The position numbers and the translations under genes were made by a program. From the NCBI RefSeq assembly GCF_900115715.1, contig NZ_FOXM01000003.1:62001-126000 (forward strand): a DNA stretch of 64,000 nucleotides, in the 5' to 3' direction. The DNA comes from Geopseudomonas sagittaria (GTDB lineage Bacteria > Pseudomonadota > Gammaproteobacteria > Pseudomonadales > Pseudomonadaceae). Positions within the stretch are counted from its first letter, which is position 1, and each line of letters opens with the position of its first letter. Shown here piece by piece: positions 24,674 to 33,090 of the stretch. Under the pieces are notes generated by a model. It had not been told where the DNA came from and made no database searches. It saw nothing but the letters and a program-made list of their open reading frames with translations.

Positions 24674-26581
24674 CTAGCCGAGCAGAATCCCGCGCTTTCT
24701 GAGTTCGTCGATCACCGCATCGGCCGACTCCTCGATGGACAGGGTCGTGGTGTCGATGCGCAGCTCCGGCTGCTCGGGCGCCTCGTAGGGAGAGTCGATA
24801 CCGGTGAAGTTATTCAGCTCGCCGCTTCTGGCCTTCTTGTACAGCCCTTTGACGTCGCGCTGCTCGGCCACTTCGAGGGGGGTGTCGACGTAGATCTCGA
24901 AGAACTCGTTGTCCTCGACCAGGTTTCTGGCCATGCCCCGCTCGGAGCGGAATGGCGAGATGAACGCGGTGATGACGATCAGGCCGGCATCGACCATCAG
25001 CTTGGAAACTTCCGCGACGCGGCGAATGTTCTCGACACGGTGGGCGTCGGTGAAGCCAAGATCCTTGTTCAGCCCATGGCGAACGTTGTCGCCGTCGAGC
25101 AGATAGGTATGGTGGCCACTGGCATGCAACTTCTTCTCGACCATGTTGGCGATGGACGACTTGCCGGCGCCGGACAGACCGGTAAACCAGAGGACGCAGC
25201 TCTTCTGGCCTTTGCTGGCCGAGCGGGCCGACTTGTCCACGTCGACATGCTGCATATGGATGTTGTTGGCGCGGCGCAGTGCGAAATGCAGCAGGCCCGC
25301 CCCGATGGTGTTGTTGCTGATCCGGTCGATCAGGATGAACCCGCCGGTGTCGCGATTCTGCGCGTAGGGATCGAAGGCGATCGGCCGGTCGAGGCTGATG
25401 TTGCAGACACCGATGGCGTTGAGCTCAAGGGTCTTGGCCGCGGTGTGCTCGAGCGTATTGACGTTCACCTGATACTTGATCTCGGTGACGCTGGCCGTGA
25501 CTGTCCGGGTACCGATCTTGAGCAGATAGTTGCGACCGGGCAGCAGCGGCGCCTCATGCATCCAGGTGATGGTGCACTCGAACTGATCGGCGATCTCGGC
25601 CGGTCCCTCCGTGGTGGAAATGACGTCACCACGGGAGATATCGATCTCGTCGCTGAGAGTGAGGGTGATCGACTGACCGGCCACCGCCTCGGGCAGATCT
25701 CCGCCCATGCTCACGATACGGGCCACGGTGCTTTCCCGACCCGAAGGCTGCACCCGGATCCGGTCGCCCGGTTTGACCTTGCCGCTGGCAATGGTGCCGG
25801 CAAAGCCACGGAAATCCAGGTTCGGGCGATTGACCCATTGAACCGGCAGGCGAAAGGCGGCCTTCTCGTGATCGGCTTCGTCGATTTGCACCGTTTCCAG
25901 GAACTGCATCAGCGTGTCGCCCTGGTACCAGGGCATGTGCTCGCTGGGAGCGACGATGTTGTCGCCCTTGAAGGCGGACATCGGAATGAAGGTCACATCG
26001 GTGATGCCGATCCTGCCGGCGAACGCCATGTAGTCGGCGACGATCTCGCGGAAGGTCGTTTCCGAGTAACCCACCAGGTCCATCTTGTTGATCGCGACGA
26101 CGATGTGGCGAATGCCCAGCAGCGAGACGATATAACTGTGGCGGCGGGACTGGGTCAGGATCCCCTTGCGCGCATCGACCATCAGAATGGCCACATCGGC
26201 GTTGGAGGCCCCCGTGACCATGTTGCGGGTGTATTGCTCGTGACCGGGGGTGTCGGCAACGATGAACTTGCGCTTTTCGGTGGAGAAGAACCGGTAGGCG
26301 ACGTCGATGGTGATCCCCTGCTCCCGCTCGGCGGCCAGGCCGTCGACGAGCAGGGCGAAGTCGATTTCGCCGCCCTGGGTACCGAATTTCTTCGAGTCGG
26401 CCTCGACCGCCGCGAGTTGGTCGTCGAAGAGCATTTTCGATTCGTAGAGCAGGCGCCCGATCAGGGTACTCTTGCCGTCATCCACACTGCCGCAGGTGAT
26501 GAAGCGCAGAAGGCTCTTGTGTTCATGCTGCTTGAGATATTCATCGATGTCGCTGGCGATCAGCTCGGAAACGTGTGCCAT
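24674..26581 (-). CDS. cysNC: Bifunctional sulfate adenylyltransferase subunit 1 / APS kinase
   Basis: This 635-residue fusion matches the length of pseudomonad CysNC. The N-terminal part is the GTPase subunit of ATP sulfurylase (P-loop GSVDDGKS at residues 31-38, then [12 protein letters not shown] and NKMDL). The C-terminal part is APS kinase (P-loop GLSGAGKSS near residue 467). With CysD it makes APS from sulfate and ATP and then PAPS. The start overlaps the cysD stop by one base. Direct adjacency to a sulfotransferase and cysQ points to PAPS for sulfation, though it could also serve general sulfate assimilation. Confidence 0.96.
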   Translation of the reverse strand: MAHVSELIASDIDEYLKQHEHKSLLRFITCGSVDDGKSTLIGRLLYESKMLFDDQLAAVEADSKKFGTQGGEIDFALLVDGLAAEREQGITIDVAYRFFSTEKRKFIVADTPGHEQYTRNMVTGASNADVAILMVDARKGILTQSRRHSYIVSLLGIRHIVVAINKMDLVGYSETTFREIVADYMAFAGRIGITDVTFIPMSAFKGDNIVAPSEHMPWYQGDTLMQFLETVQIDEADHEKAAFRLPVQWVNRPNLDFRGFAGTIASGKVKPGDRIRVQPSGRESTVARIVSMGGDLPEAVAGQSITLTLSDEIDISRGDVISTTEGPAEIADQFECTITWMHEAPLLPGRNYLLKIGTRTVTASVTEIKYQVNVNTLEHTAAKTLELNAIGVCNISLDRPIAFDPYAQNRDTGGFILIDRISNNTIGAGLLHFALRRANNIHMQHVDVDKSARSASKGQKSCVLWFTGLSGAGKSSIANMVEKKLHASGHHTYLLDGDNVRHGLNKDLGFTDAHRVENIRRVAEVSKLMVDAGLIVITAFISPFRSERGMARNLVEDNEFFEIYVDTPLEVAEQRDVKGLYKKARSGELNNFTGIDSPYEAPEQPELRIDTTTLSIEESADAVIDELRKRGILLG

Positions 26582-27480
26582 CAGAAGTACCCCTCTTGTT
26601 TTTTCTTTTCCATGGAAGCCGCCGAATCGTGGTCGATGGCTCGGCCCTGGCGCTCCGAGGTCCTGGTGAGCAGCATTTCCTGAATGATCGCGGACAGGCT
26701 GTCCGCTTCCGACTCGACGGCGCCGGTCAGCGGATAGCAGCCGAGGGTGCGGAAGCGGATGTTTTTCATCATCGGCTGCTCCCCGGCCTTCAGGGGCAAG
26801 CGCTCGTCATCGACCATGATCAGCGCGCCGTCTCGCTCGACCACCGGACGCAGCGCCGAGAAGTACAAGGGCACGATCGGCACGTTCTCCAGCTGGATGT
26901 ATTGCCAGATGTCGAGTTCGGTCCAGTTCGACAATGGAAACACCCGGATCGACTCGCCCTTGTGCTTGCGGGTGTTGTAGAGCTTCCACAGTTCGGGACG
27001 CTGATTCTTCGGATCCCAGCGGTGCTGCGCGGTACGGAACGAAAACACGCGCTCCTTGGCACGCGACTTTTCTTCGTCGCGTCGTGCGCCACCGAAAGCC
27101 GCATCGAAGCCGTACTTGTCGAGCGCCTGCTTGAGACCCTCGGTCTTCATGATGTCGGTATGGATCGCCGAACCATGGGTGAACGGATTGATGTCTTTCT
27201 CGATCCCTTCCGGATTGATGTGAACGATCAGCTCCATCCCCGTTTCCCTGGCCATCTTTTCGCGGAACTCATACATCTCGCGAAACTTCCAGCGGGTATC
27301 CACATGCAACAGTGGAAACGGCGGAACCGCCGGGTAAAAGGCCTTGCGCGCCAGATGCAGCATGACTGCGCTGTCCTTGCCGATGGAGTAAAGCATCACC
27401 GGGTTTTCCGACTCAGCGACAACTTCGCGCATGATCTGAATGCTTTCGGCTTCGAGGCGTTGCAAATGAGTTAGCGTCAT
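26581..27480 (-). CDS. cysD: Sulfate adenylyltransferase subunit 2
   Basis: This is the 299-residue catalytic subunit of ATP sulfurylase. The ATP pyrophosphatase PP-loop is [13 protein letters not shown] (Ser32-Ser37), and the conserved end [17 protein letters not shown] is typical of CysD. It heads the cysD-cysNC-cysQ operon; its promoter should lie in 27481-27898. Whether the genome has a second cysDN copy elsewhere decides if this one is dedicated to sulfation. Confidence 0.96.
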   Translation of the reverse strand: MTLTHLQRLEAESIQIMREVVAESENPVMLYSIGKDSAVMLHLARKAFYPAVPPFPLLHVDTRWKFREMYEFREKMARETGMELIVHINPEGIEKDINPFTHGSAIHTDIMKTEGLKQALDKYGFDAAFGGARRDEEKSRAKERVFSFRTAQHRWDPKNQRPELWKLYNTRKHKGESIRVFPLSNWTELDIWQYIQLENVPIVPLYFSALRPVVERDGALIMVDDERLPLKAGEQPMMKNIRFRTLGCYPLTGAVESEADSLSAIIQEMLLTRTSERQGRAIDHDSAASMEKKKQEGYF

Positions 27481-27898
27481 GGGTACCTCACTCTGGCAAG
27501 AGTGTTTGAAAAACCACTATTGGGAGGCTGATAAACTTCTCTCGCCCCCCACTTGCTAAGCATTTGAGCACCTGGATATATCTGCGACTACTCGCTTTGC
27601 GCCTCTTCCCTCACGCGCCGAACAATGAAAAAATCCTTTAAATTCAGATAGATACGAAGCCTACTAACAACCAGCAGAGGGAAAACTGAGAAGGCTCACA
27701 TTTTCTCCCGAGTTGCCCCGGGATGGCTGACGCCGACAACGCAACCGATTGGCCAGCGATGATCCAGGGAGTCACGCTCATCGCCCCATGGGTCCGGCCG
27801 GACGGTGGCGGGGACAGCACAACAAGGCTGTGATGGCGAGTCAGACGCTTCCGGTTGGTGGAGACGAGAAGCGCTATTCCGTGCAGCAGTGCGCAGGC
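27481..27898. other. Intergenic region upstream of cysD
   Basis: About 420 bases hold no gene I can support. The part next to cysD (27500-27660) is AT-richer and probably contains the promoter of cysD-cysNC-cysQ. The minus-strand frame at 27644-27946 has no family features and runs into the terminator, so it is not annotated. Confidence 0.5.
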
Positions 27899-27933
27899 AA
27901 AAAAAAACCGCTCGTCGCATACGCGGGAGCGGT
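27899..27933 (-). terminator. Rho-independent terminator of the thiolase-DUF35 operon
   Basis: On the minus strand a 7-base stem (27927-27933 with 27907-27913) is followed by a run of nine T. It lies 30 bases after the stop of the DUF35-MaoC gene. Confidence 0.9.
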
Positions 27934-27962
27934 CAAAGGGTGACACCTCAGCATTCCATTCG

Positions 27963-28910
27963 TTACATGTACAGCACGACCAGATCGTTGATCACCGCCG
28001 GGCGCTCGCTGCCGACCACGTGGATGTTCAGCTCCAGGGTCAGCTGGGTGCCGCGCTTGCCGATCTCCACGGCCTTGACCCGGCCACGGGCGTGGATGCG
28101 CGAGCCGGCGGGGACCGGGCTGGGGAAGCGCAGGCGGTCGGAGCCGTAGTTGACCATGTTGGTGAAGCCGACGATCTCGAAGTCGAACGGCACCTTGAGG
28201 CGCGACATCAGCACCTGCACCAGCGCGCCGTGAGCGATGGTGCCGCCGAACGGACCCTGCTTGCGCGCGCGCTCGGGATCGGTGTGGATCCAGTAGTCGT
28301 CGCCGGACAGGCGGGCGAACTCGTCGATCACGGCCTGATCGACAACGAACTCGTTGCTCCACGCGGTGAATTGTTCGCTGACCAGCGCCTGCAGGGCCTC
28401 GGCGTCGTCGACGCGGATCTGCCGGCGCGGCGCCTGTTCCTCGACCTGCTCCACCGCCTCGGGCTCGTCGAAGCGGCGCGGGGCCACGTCCTTATCGACG
28501 CCGGTGAAGCGCAGCAGGGTGTCGCCCTCGCGGTTCACGGTATCGAACACCGGCTTGAGGCGCATACCCACCTTGATCTCGTCCTCGGCGAGGCCGACCA
28601 GGGTGGTGTTGATCCGCACGCCCTCGTCCAGTTCGACCACGGCGAGCTTCTGCGGCGCCTCGTCGGCGAAGTCCGGCAGGGTCGGGATGCGCGCCACCGT
28701 ATAGGTGTACAGCGTGGCGGCACCGGACACTTCCTGCCATTTCAAATCGTGGGAGTAGCAGCGGTCGCAGTGGCGGCGCGGATAGAAGATCCAGTGGCCG
28801 CAGGCCTGGCACTGCGGCAGGGTCAGGCGCTGCTCTTTCAGGCCAGCCCAGAACGGCGCCGAGATTTCCGTCGGCACCGGCATCGGTTTGTTGGTCGACA
28901 TCTCGCTCAT
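27963..28910 (-). CDS. DUF35 (OB/zinc-ribbon)-MaoC fusion protein
   Basis: This 315-residue protein has an N-terminal zinc ribbon (C34, C37, C48, C51) and an OB-fold DUF35 domain to about residue 150. A MaoC-like hot-dog hydratase domain follows (WIHTDPERARKQGPFGGTIAHGALV). DUF35 proteins serve as partners of thiolase-like enzymes, and MaoC domains hydrate enoyl-CoA. In steroid side-chain degradation, ChsH2 carries the same two domains in the opposite order. It overlaps the thiolase gene by 4 bases (ATGA), so the two products probably form one hydratase-aldolase or thiolase complex. Confidence 0.87.
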   Translation of the reverse strand: MSEMSTNKPMPVPTEISAPFWAGLKEQRLTLPQCQACGHWIFYPRRHCDRCYSHDLKWQEVSGAATLYTYTVARIPTLPDFADEAPQKLAVVELDEGVRINTTLVGLAEDEIKVGMRLKPVFDTVNREGDTLLRFTGVDKDVAPRRFDEPEAVEQVEEQAPRRQIRVDDAEALQALVSEQFTAWSNEFVVDQAVIDEFARLSGDDYWIHTDPERARKQGPFGGTIAHGALVQVLMSRLKVPFDFEIVGFTNMVNYGSDRLRFPSPVPAGSRIHARGRVKAVEIGKRGTQLTLELNIHVVGSERPAVINDLVVLYM

Positions 28911-30118
28911 GCTCCCTGAAGAATCAGTGCGCCCTGCTCGCTCATCACGCCACCGGTACCGGAGACGTAGACGTTGTCGCAGCGTGACAGCTGGCGATCG
29001 CCGGCGCGGCCGGCGATCTGGTGGAAGGCCTCGACCACCTGCGACATGCCGCCGGCCGAGCCGGCCTGGCCGAAGCTGAGCTGGCCGCCGTGGGTGTTCA
29101 TCGGGAAGTTGCCGCGCCAGGTGAGATCGTTGTCGCGCACGAAGCGCATGCCCTCGCCCTTGGGCACGAAACCGGCGTCCTCCAGGGTCAGCAGGACGGT
29201 GATGGTGTAGCAGTCGTAGATCTGCGCGGCGTGCATGTCGGACGGCTTGAGTCCGGCCATGGCGAAGGCGCGCTCGGAGGCCGGACCGATCGGGGTGCGG
29301 GTCATCTCCTCGGCATAGGTCGGCGACTTGAAGGACAGGTGCTCGCCGAAGCCGGTGACCACCGCGCCGCGGTTGCGTGCACGCGCCGCCACTTCCTTGG
29401 AGGCGACGATCAGCGCCGCGCCGCCGGCGACCGGCATGACGATCTCCAGCACGTGCAGCGGGTCGGCGACCTTCTTGCTGGCCAGCACCTGCTCCACGGT
29501 CAGCGGCTGGCCGTAGAACATGGCCTCGGGGTTGAACTGGGCGTTGAAGCGCTGATCCACGGCGATCTTCGCCATGGCCGCGGCGTCGTAGCCGTACTGG
29601 GCGGCGTAGCGCTGGGCGATCATCGCGTAGCCGGTGTTCTGGCCCATGTGCCCGTAGGGCAGGTCGAACTCGGCCTCGGGCGCGCCGAAGGCGGTGCTGT
29701 GGCCGCCGAAGCGCATGGCCCGGGCCATCCAGCTCGGGTCCTCGTCGGGGCCGAACGGCGCCATGCGCGCCGGCAGCACGCAGAGCACCGCCTGGCACAG
29801 GCCCAGCTCGATGGCGGCGGCGGCGCGCCAGACCATGCCCACCGAGGTGCAGCCGCCGAGGTCGACGACTTCGGCGAAGTTCAGCTTCATGCCCAGGTAT
29901 TCGGCGGCCATCGCCGGCACGAACACCGAGGCCTCGTGGAACTGCGGGCCGTTGATCACCAGGCCGTCGAGATCCTCGGCGCGCAGGCCGGCGTCGGCCA
30001 GGGCGCGCGCGGCCAGGTCGGCCACCTGTTCCAGGTGGAACATGCGCGGCGCGGTGGCGTACTTCTCCGGTTTGTACTGGGCCGCCCCGACGATGGCGGC
30101 GTTGCCTTTGAGTCCCAT
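28907..30118 (-). CDS. Thiolase-like protein, SCP-x/Ltp2 type
   Basis: This 403-residue protein belongs to the thiolase superfamily branch of SCP-x thiolases and Ltp2 aldolases. Typical segments are VDLGGCTSVGMVWRAA (near residue 90), the tyrosine-bearing IYDCYTITVLLTLED and NTHGGQLSFGQAGSAGG. Such enzymes cleave a carbon-carbon bond of a side-chain CoA ester, by thiolysis or retro-aldol reaction. The ATG at 30118 has GGAG 7 bases upstream; a GTG 12 bases earlier is less likely. It is translationally coupled to the DUF35-MaoC gene. An operator-like motif and a REP palindrome lie upstream. Confidence 0.88.
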   Translation of the reverse strand: MGLKGNAAIVGAAQYKPEKYATAPRMFHLEQVADLAARALADAGLRAEDLDGLVINGPQFHEASVFVPAMAAEYLGMKLNFAEVVDLGGCTSVGMVWRAAAAIELGLCQAVLCVLPARMAPFGPDEDPSWMARAMRFGGHSTAFGAPEAEFDLPYGHMGQNTGYAMIAQRYAAQYGYDAAAMAKIAVDQRFNAQFNPEAMFYGQPLTVEQVLASKKVADPLHVLEIVMPVAGGAALIVASKEVAARARNRGAVVTGFGEHLSFKSPTYAEEMTRTPIGPASERAFAMAGLKPSDMHAAQIYDCYTITVLLTLEDAGFVPKGEGMRFVRDNDLTWRGNFPMNTHGGQLSFGQAGSAGGMSQVVEAFHQIAGRAGDRQLSRCDNVYVSGTGGVMSEQGALILQGA

Positions 30119-30179
30119 GGTTGTCTCCACTGCTGCGGGGCGTGACTGCAGCCACTATGCCGCAGTCGCGCCTCGCGCG

Positions 30180-30199
30180 AATCGTTCGAATCGACTAGA
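30180..30199. promoter_or_regulatory. Operator-like motif, copy A (upstream of thiolase-DUF35 operon)
   Basis: This 20-base site matches the motif at 38425-38444 at 13 of 20 positions and lies 62 bases before the thiolase start. It is the weakest of three similar sites in the cluster. Confidence 0.35.
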
Positions 30200-30206
30200 C
30201 CGGCCC

Positions 30207-30264
30207 TGTAGGGGCGAATTCATTCGCCTGACGGGGTGTCCGGGCGAATGAATTCGCCCCTACA
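30207..30264. repeat. REP-like palindrome, copy 2
   Basis: Arms 30207-30228 and 30243-30264 are perfect 22-base inverted repeats with a 14-base loop, identical in arm sequence to 1002-1060. It lies between the thiolase start and the end of the DUF1302 gene. Confidence 0.85.
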
Positions 30265-30337
30265 ACGGATTGACCGGATTCATGCCATTGCCCTGATCGG
30301 ACAGGCCGGGCGGCAGGCGCTGCCCGGCACAGCCTGG

Positions 30338-31933
30338 TCAGAACGAGTACTTGGCGGACAGGGTGGCGTAGTCGCGGTCGGCCAGTTGGCGGCGTACCGG
30401 ATCGGCCTCGCCGAGGAAGGCGTTGTAGGCTAGCGCCACCTCGAAGTTGCTCATGTACTTGAAGGTGGTGCCCACGGTCAGGCGGCGGTCGCCCTCGGCG
30501 CCGGAGATGGTTCCGGACATCGGCGTGGCGCCTTCCACGACGTGGGAGAAGCGGATCGGCACGTCCAGGTCCCAGCCGGTGAGCACGCCCGGGTAGTTGA
30601 ACACGCCGACCAGCGAGTAGGCGGTGGCGGTCTTGCTCTTCCAGGCCGAGGCGGTCTTGAAGGTGTAGTCGTCGGCGCCGTTGAGCGCGTCGACGTCGTC
30701 CACCCGCACGTGGACCACCTCACCCATGAAGGTAGTCTGGCTTGCCCACGGGCGGTCGCCGAGGATGCGCATGAACGACAGCTGCATCTGCTGGCCCTGG
30801 CCCTTGGTCGGCTTGGGCCCACCAGCGGTCAGCACGTTAACCGGTGCGCCGTCGCGGTACGACCATTCGCCGCCGACCTGGGTGTCGCCGATCTTGGTGG
30901 AGAAGCTCAGGCCGGTGAGGTGGATGTCCTCGAAGTACTTGACCCGGTAGCCCAGCGGGCCGGCCGGCGGGAAGCTGATGTCGACACCCGCCGGGTTGCG
31001 GTCGTGGTAGTTGATGCGAAACAGCGACAGCTCGAGGTCTGCGGTCGGCCGGTAGCGCATCTGCACGCCCCACTGGCCGCTGTCGCGCGGTTCGTCGGTG
31101 CCCAGGTAGGGCAACCGCATCGGGCCGGCAAACAGCAGCTCGCGGCCCGGGCCGGTGACGTCGCTGGTCGACAGGTAGCTGCCCACCGGCGCCAGCTCGT
31201 TGCCTGCCCACTCGTACTGCGCGTAGGCACCCAGGCTGAACGACTCGTTGAGACTCCACTGGCCGGACACCTGGCCGATCGGCAGCAGCACTTCCTTGGC
31301 CTCGATGCCCGGCAGCGAGGCCTTGACCACGTCGACCGGCGACTGGGCGCCGGACACGCCGGGGAAGATCAGGCTTTCGCCCCACGACACCACGTGCTCG
31401 CCAGCCTTGACGTCGATGCTCTGTCCGCCGTCGGTACGCCAGCCGCCGAACACGTAGGCATCGAGAATGCGGCTGCGCCCGCCACTGAAGCGCTTGGCGT
31501 CACTGGTGAACTCGTCGAACTCGCCGGCCTTGTTCACCCGACCCGGGGCGTCGTTGTCGTTGCTGTTGTGGTAGACGTCGTCATAGAAGGTGCTGGCGCG
31601 CAGCACCGCGCCATAGTTGTCCTTTTGCAGGATCAGTTCGGCCAGCGCGCCGACGCGGTTGGTGACCAGGCTGCCCTTGTCGAAGTTGCGGTTGCCGTCG
31701 TCCATGTTGATGGTCAGCGGGCCCTCGCTCAGAGCCTTGTCCCGATCCTCCATGCGCACGCCCATGCCGTAGCTGGTGGTGAGGGTCCAGTCGAGGGTGG
31801 CGCCGTTGTCGAACTCGATGGTCTCACCGGCCTGGGCCGCACCGCTGGCCATCGCCACCGCGGCGGCCAGGCCCAGGAGCGGGAAGCGCTGGGCTACCAG
31901 ATTCTTGCAACGAAGATTGTTGTTATTGTGCAT
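30338..31933 (-). CDS. DUF1302 outer-membrane protein
   Basis: This 531-residue protein has a signal peptide (hydrophobic core FPLLGLAAAVAMASGAAQA, cleavage before GETIEF) and alternating beta-strand character to the C-terminal aromatic residue (LSAKYSF), as in outer-membrane barrels. It matches DUF1302, a family found with DUF1329 in degradation clusters for hydrophobic substrates and thought to help uptake or export. The ATG at 31933 follows AGGAG. Codons 3-6 form a CA-rich AAnAAnAA motif, a probable Hfq/Crc site. The DUF1329 partner is at 47619-48995. Confidence 0.85.
   Translation of the reverse strand: MHNNNNLRCKNLVAQRFPLLGLAAAVAMASGAAQAGETIEFDNGATLDWTLTTSYGMGVRMEDRDKALSEGPLTINMDDGNRNFDKGSLVTNRVGALAELILQKDNYGAVLRASTFYDDVYHNSNDNDAPGRVNKAGEFDEFTSDAKRFSGGRSRILDAYVFGGWRTDGGQSIDVKAGEHVVSWGESLIFPGVSGAQSPVDVVKASLPGIEAKEVLLPIGQVSGQWSLNESFSLGAYAQYEWAGNELAPVGSYLSTSDVTGPGRELLFAGPMRLPYLGTDEPRDSGQWGVQMRYRPTADLELSLFRINYHDRNPAGVDISFPPAGPLGYRVKYFEDIHLTGLSFSTKIGDTQVGGEWSYRDGAPVNVLTAGGPKPTKGQGQQMQLSFMRILGDRPWASQTTFMGEVVHVRVDDVDALNGADDYTFKTASAWKSKTATAYSLVGVFNYPGVLTGWDLDVPIRFSHVVEGATPMSGTISGAEGDRRLTVGTTFKYMSNFEVALAYNAFLGEADPVRRQLADRDYATLSAKYSF
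31915..31929 (-). promoter_or_regulatory. CA motif (Hfq/Crc-type) at the DUF1302 start
   Basis: The first codons after ATG read CACAATAACAACAATC on the minus strand, matching AAnAAnAA. In Pseudomonas such motifs at translation starts bind Hfq/Crc for catabolite repression; binding here is inferred. Confidence 0.45.
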
Positions 31934-32004
31934 GCTGCTTTTTCTCCTAATGAAGGCCAACCGGCCGCGTCGAGTTTCCGGGCGGCGCCTACGAATGTTC
32001 GTCG

Positions 32005-33090
32005 TCAAAAAGGACTAGAGAGCTCGCCGACCGTCTCTTCGGGGCGGGCGCGCCGATAGCGGTGTACGCCCCCCTGCTCCTCGCGCACCAGCAGCCCCTC
32101 GCCGATCAGATAATTGGTGTGGGCCAGCGTCTCGCCGATGGCCATCAGCGCGTCGAAGCGGCTCTTCAGCCGCGGGAACAGCTCGACCATCAGCTCGGCC
32201 GCCGTGCACGGCTGCGCGCAACGCTCCAGCACCAGGTCGAGGTGCAGGCGGTGGTGCTCGCGCAGCTGGGCCAGCCGCGTGAGCAGGCCGTGGAACGGCC
32301 GCTCGTGGGCCGGCAGCACCAGCACCTCGTCCGGCAGTTCGCCCAGGCGGTCGAGGGAGTCCAGCCAGTCGCGCAGGGGGTCGCCTTCCGGTTCGTCGAC
32401 GGCGACGCCGACCGTGGAAGTGATGCGCGGCAGCACCTGGTCGCCGGAAATCAGCAGGCCGTCCTCAGCGCTGTACAGGCAGGCGTGCTCGGGTGAGTGA
32501 CCGCGGCCGACCACCACCTGCCAGCGCCGCCCGCCGATGGGCAGCACGCTGCCCTCCTTGAGGCGGCGGAAGGCGGCCGGCGGCGTCGGGCGGAAATGCT
32601 CCTGGCGGATCATGGGCAGGAAGGCCGCCGAATCCTCGGCAGTCAGCCCGGCCTGGCGGTAGAACTGGTGGAAGGCCCAGTCCGGCTCGCCGTCCTGCGG
32701 CGGCGCGACGTGGATCGCCTGGTACTCGGCGTGGGTCATGTACACCGGGCAGTGGAAACGCTCGGCCAGCCAGCCGAGCAGCCCGCTGTGGTCGTAGTGG
32801 AAGTGGGTGCAGACCAGTGCCAGCAGCGGCCGGCCCTCCAGCACGCCGCCCAACACCTGCTCCCAGACCTCGCGGCTCTGCGTGGTGTTGAGGCCGCTGT
32901 CCACCGCCACCCAGCCGTCGCCGTGGCGCAGCAGGTAGAGGTTGATGTGGTCGAGGCCGAACGGCAGCGGCATGCGCAGCCACAGCACGCCGGGCGCCAC
33001 CTCCAAGGTCTCGCCGGCGGTTGGCGGCGCCACCCAGGGGTAGCGCAGGCCGGACTTCAGCTCGTGGCCATTGTGGTCGAGATCAGCCAT
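32005..33090 (-). CDS. Metallo-beta-lactamase-fold hydrolase
   Basis: This 361-residue protein has the zinc-binding motif H96-x-H98-x-D100-H101 (THFHYDH), further metal ligands in RGHSPEHACL and SGDQVLP, and LPAHERPFHGL near the end. These hydrolases cleave thioesters, lactones or other esters; with CoA-ester genes around, a thioesterase or glyoxalase-II-like role is plausible. The ATG at 33090 overlaps the end of the acyl-CoA synthetase gene by 8 bases, so it is coupled to it. A winged-helix-like C-terminal domain (about residues 280-361) is also seen in related LACTB2-like enzymes. Confidence 0.85.
   Translation of the reverse strand: MADLDHNGHELKSGLRYPWVAPPTAGETLEVAPGVLWLRMPLPFGLDHINLYLLRHGDGWVAVDSGLNTTQSREVWEQVLGGVLEGRPLLALVCTHFHYDHSGLLGWLAERFHCPVYMTHAEYQAIHVAPPQDGEPDWAFHQFYRQAGLTAEDSAAFLPMIRQEHFRPTPPAAFRRLKEGSVLPIGGRRWQVVVGRGHSPEHACLYSAEDGLLISGDQVLPRITSTVGVAVDEPEGDPLRDWLDSLDRLGELPDEVLVLPAHERPFHGLLTRLAQLREHHRLHLDLVLERCAQPCTAAELMVELFPRLKSRFDALMAIGETLAHTNYLIGEGLLVREEQGGVHRYRRARPEETVGELSSPF

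Noticed and set aside
27719-27757. Minus-strand sequence loosely resembling the AraC-type repeat at 2161-2194
   Set aside because: The half-sites do not keep 21-base spacing and matches are scattered; probably chance.
27644-27946. Minus-strand open frame upstream of cysD
   Set aside because: It runs through the rho-independent terminator at 27899-27933 and shows no family features.
30305-30328. Seven-base inverted repeat after the DUF1302 gene
   Set aside because: Short stem, 10-base loop and no T-run; too weak to call a terminator in DNA this GC-rich.
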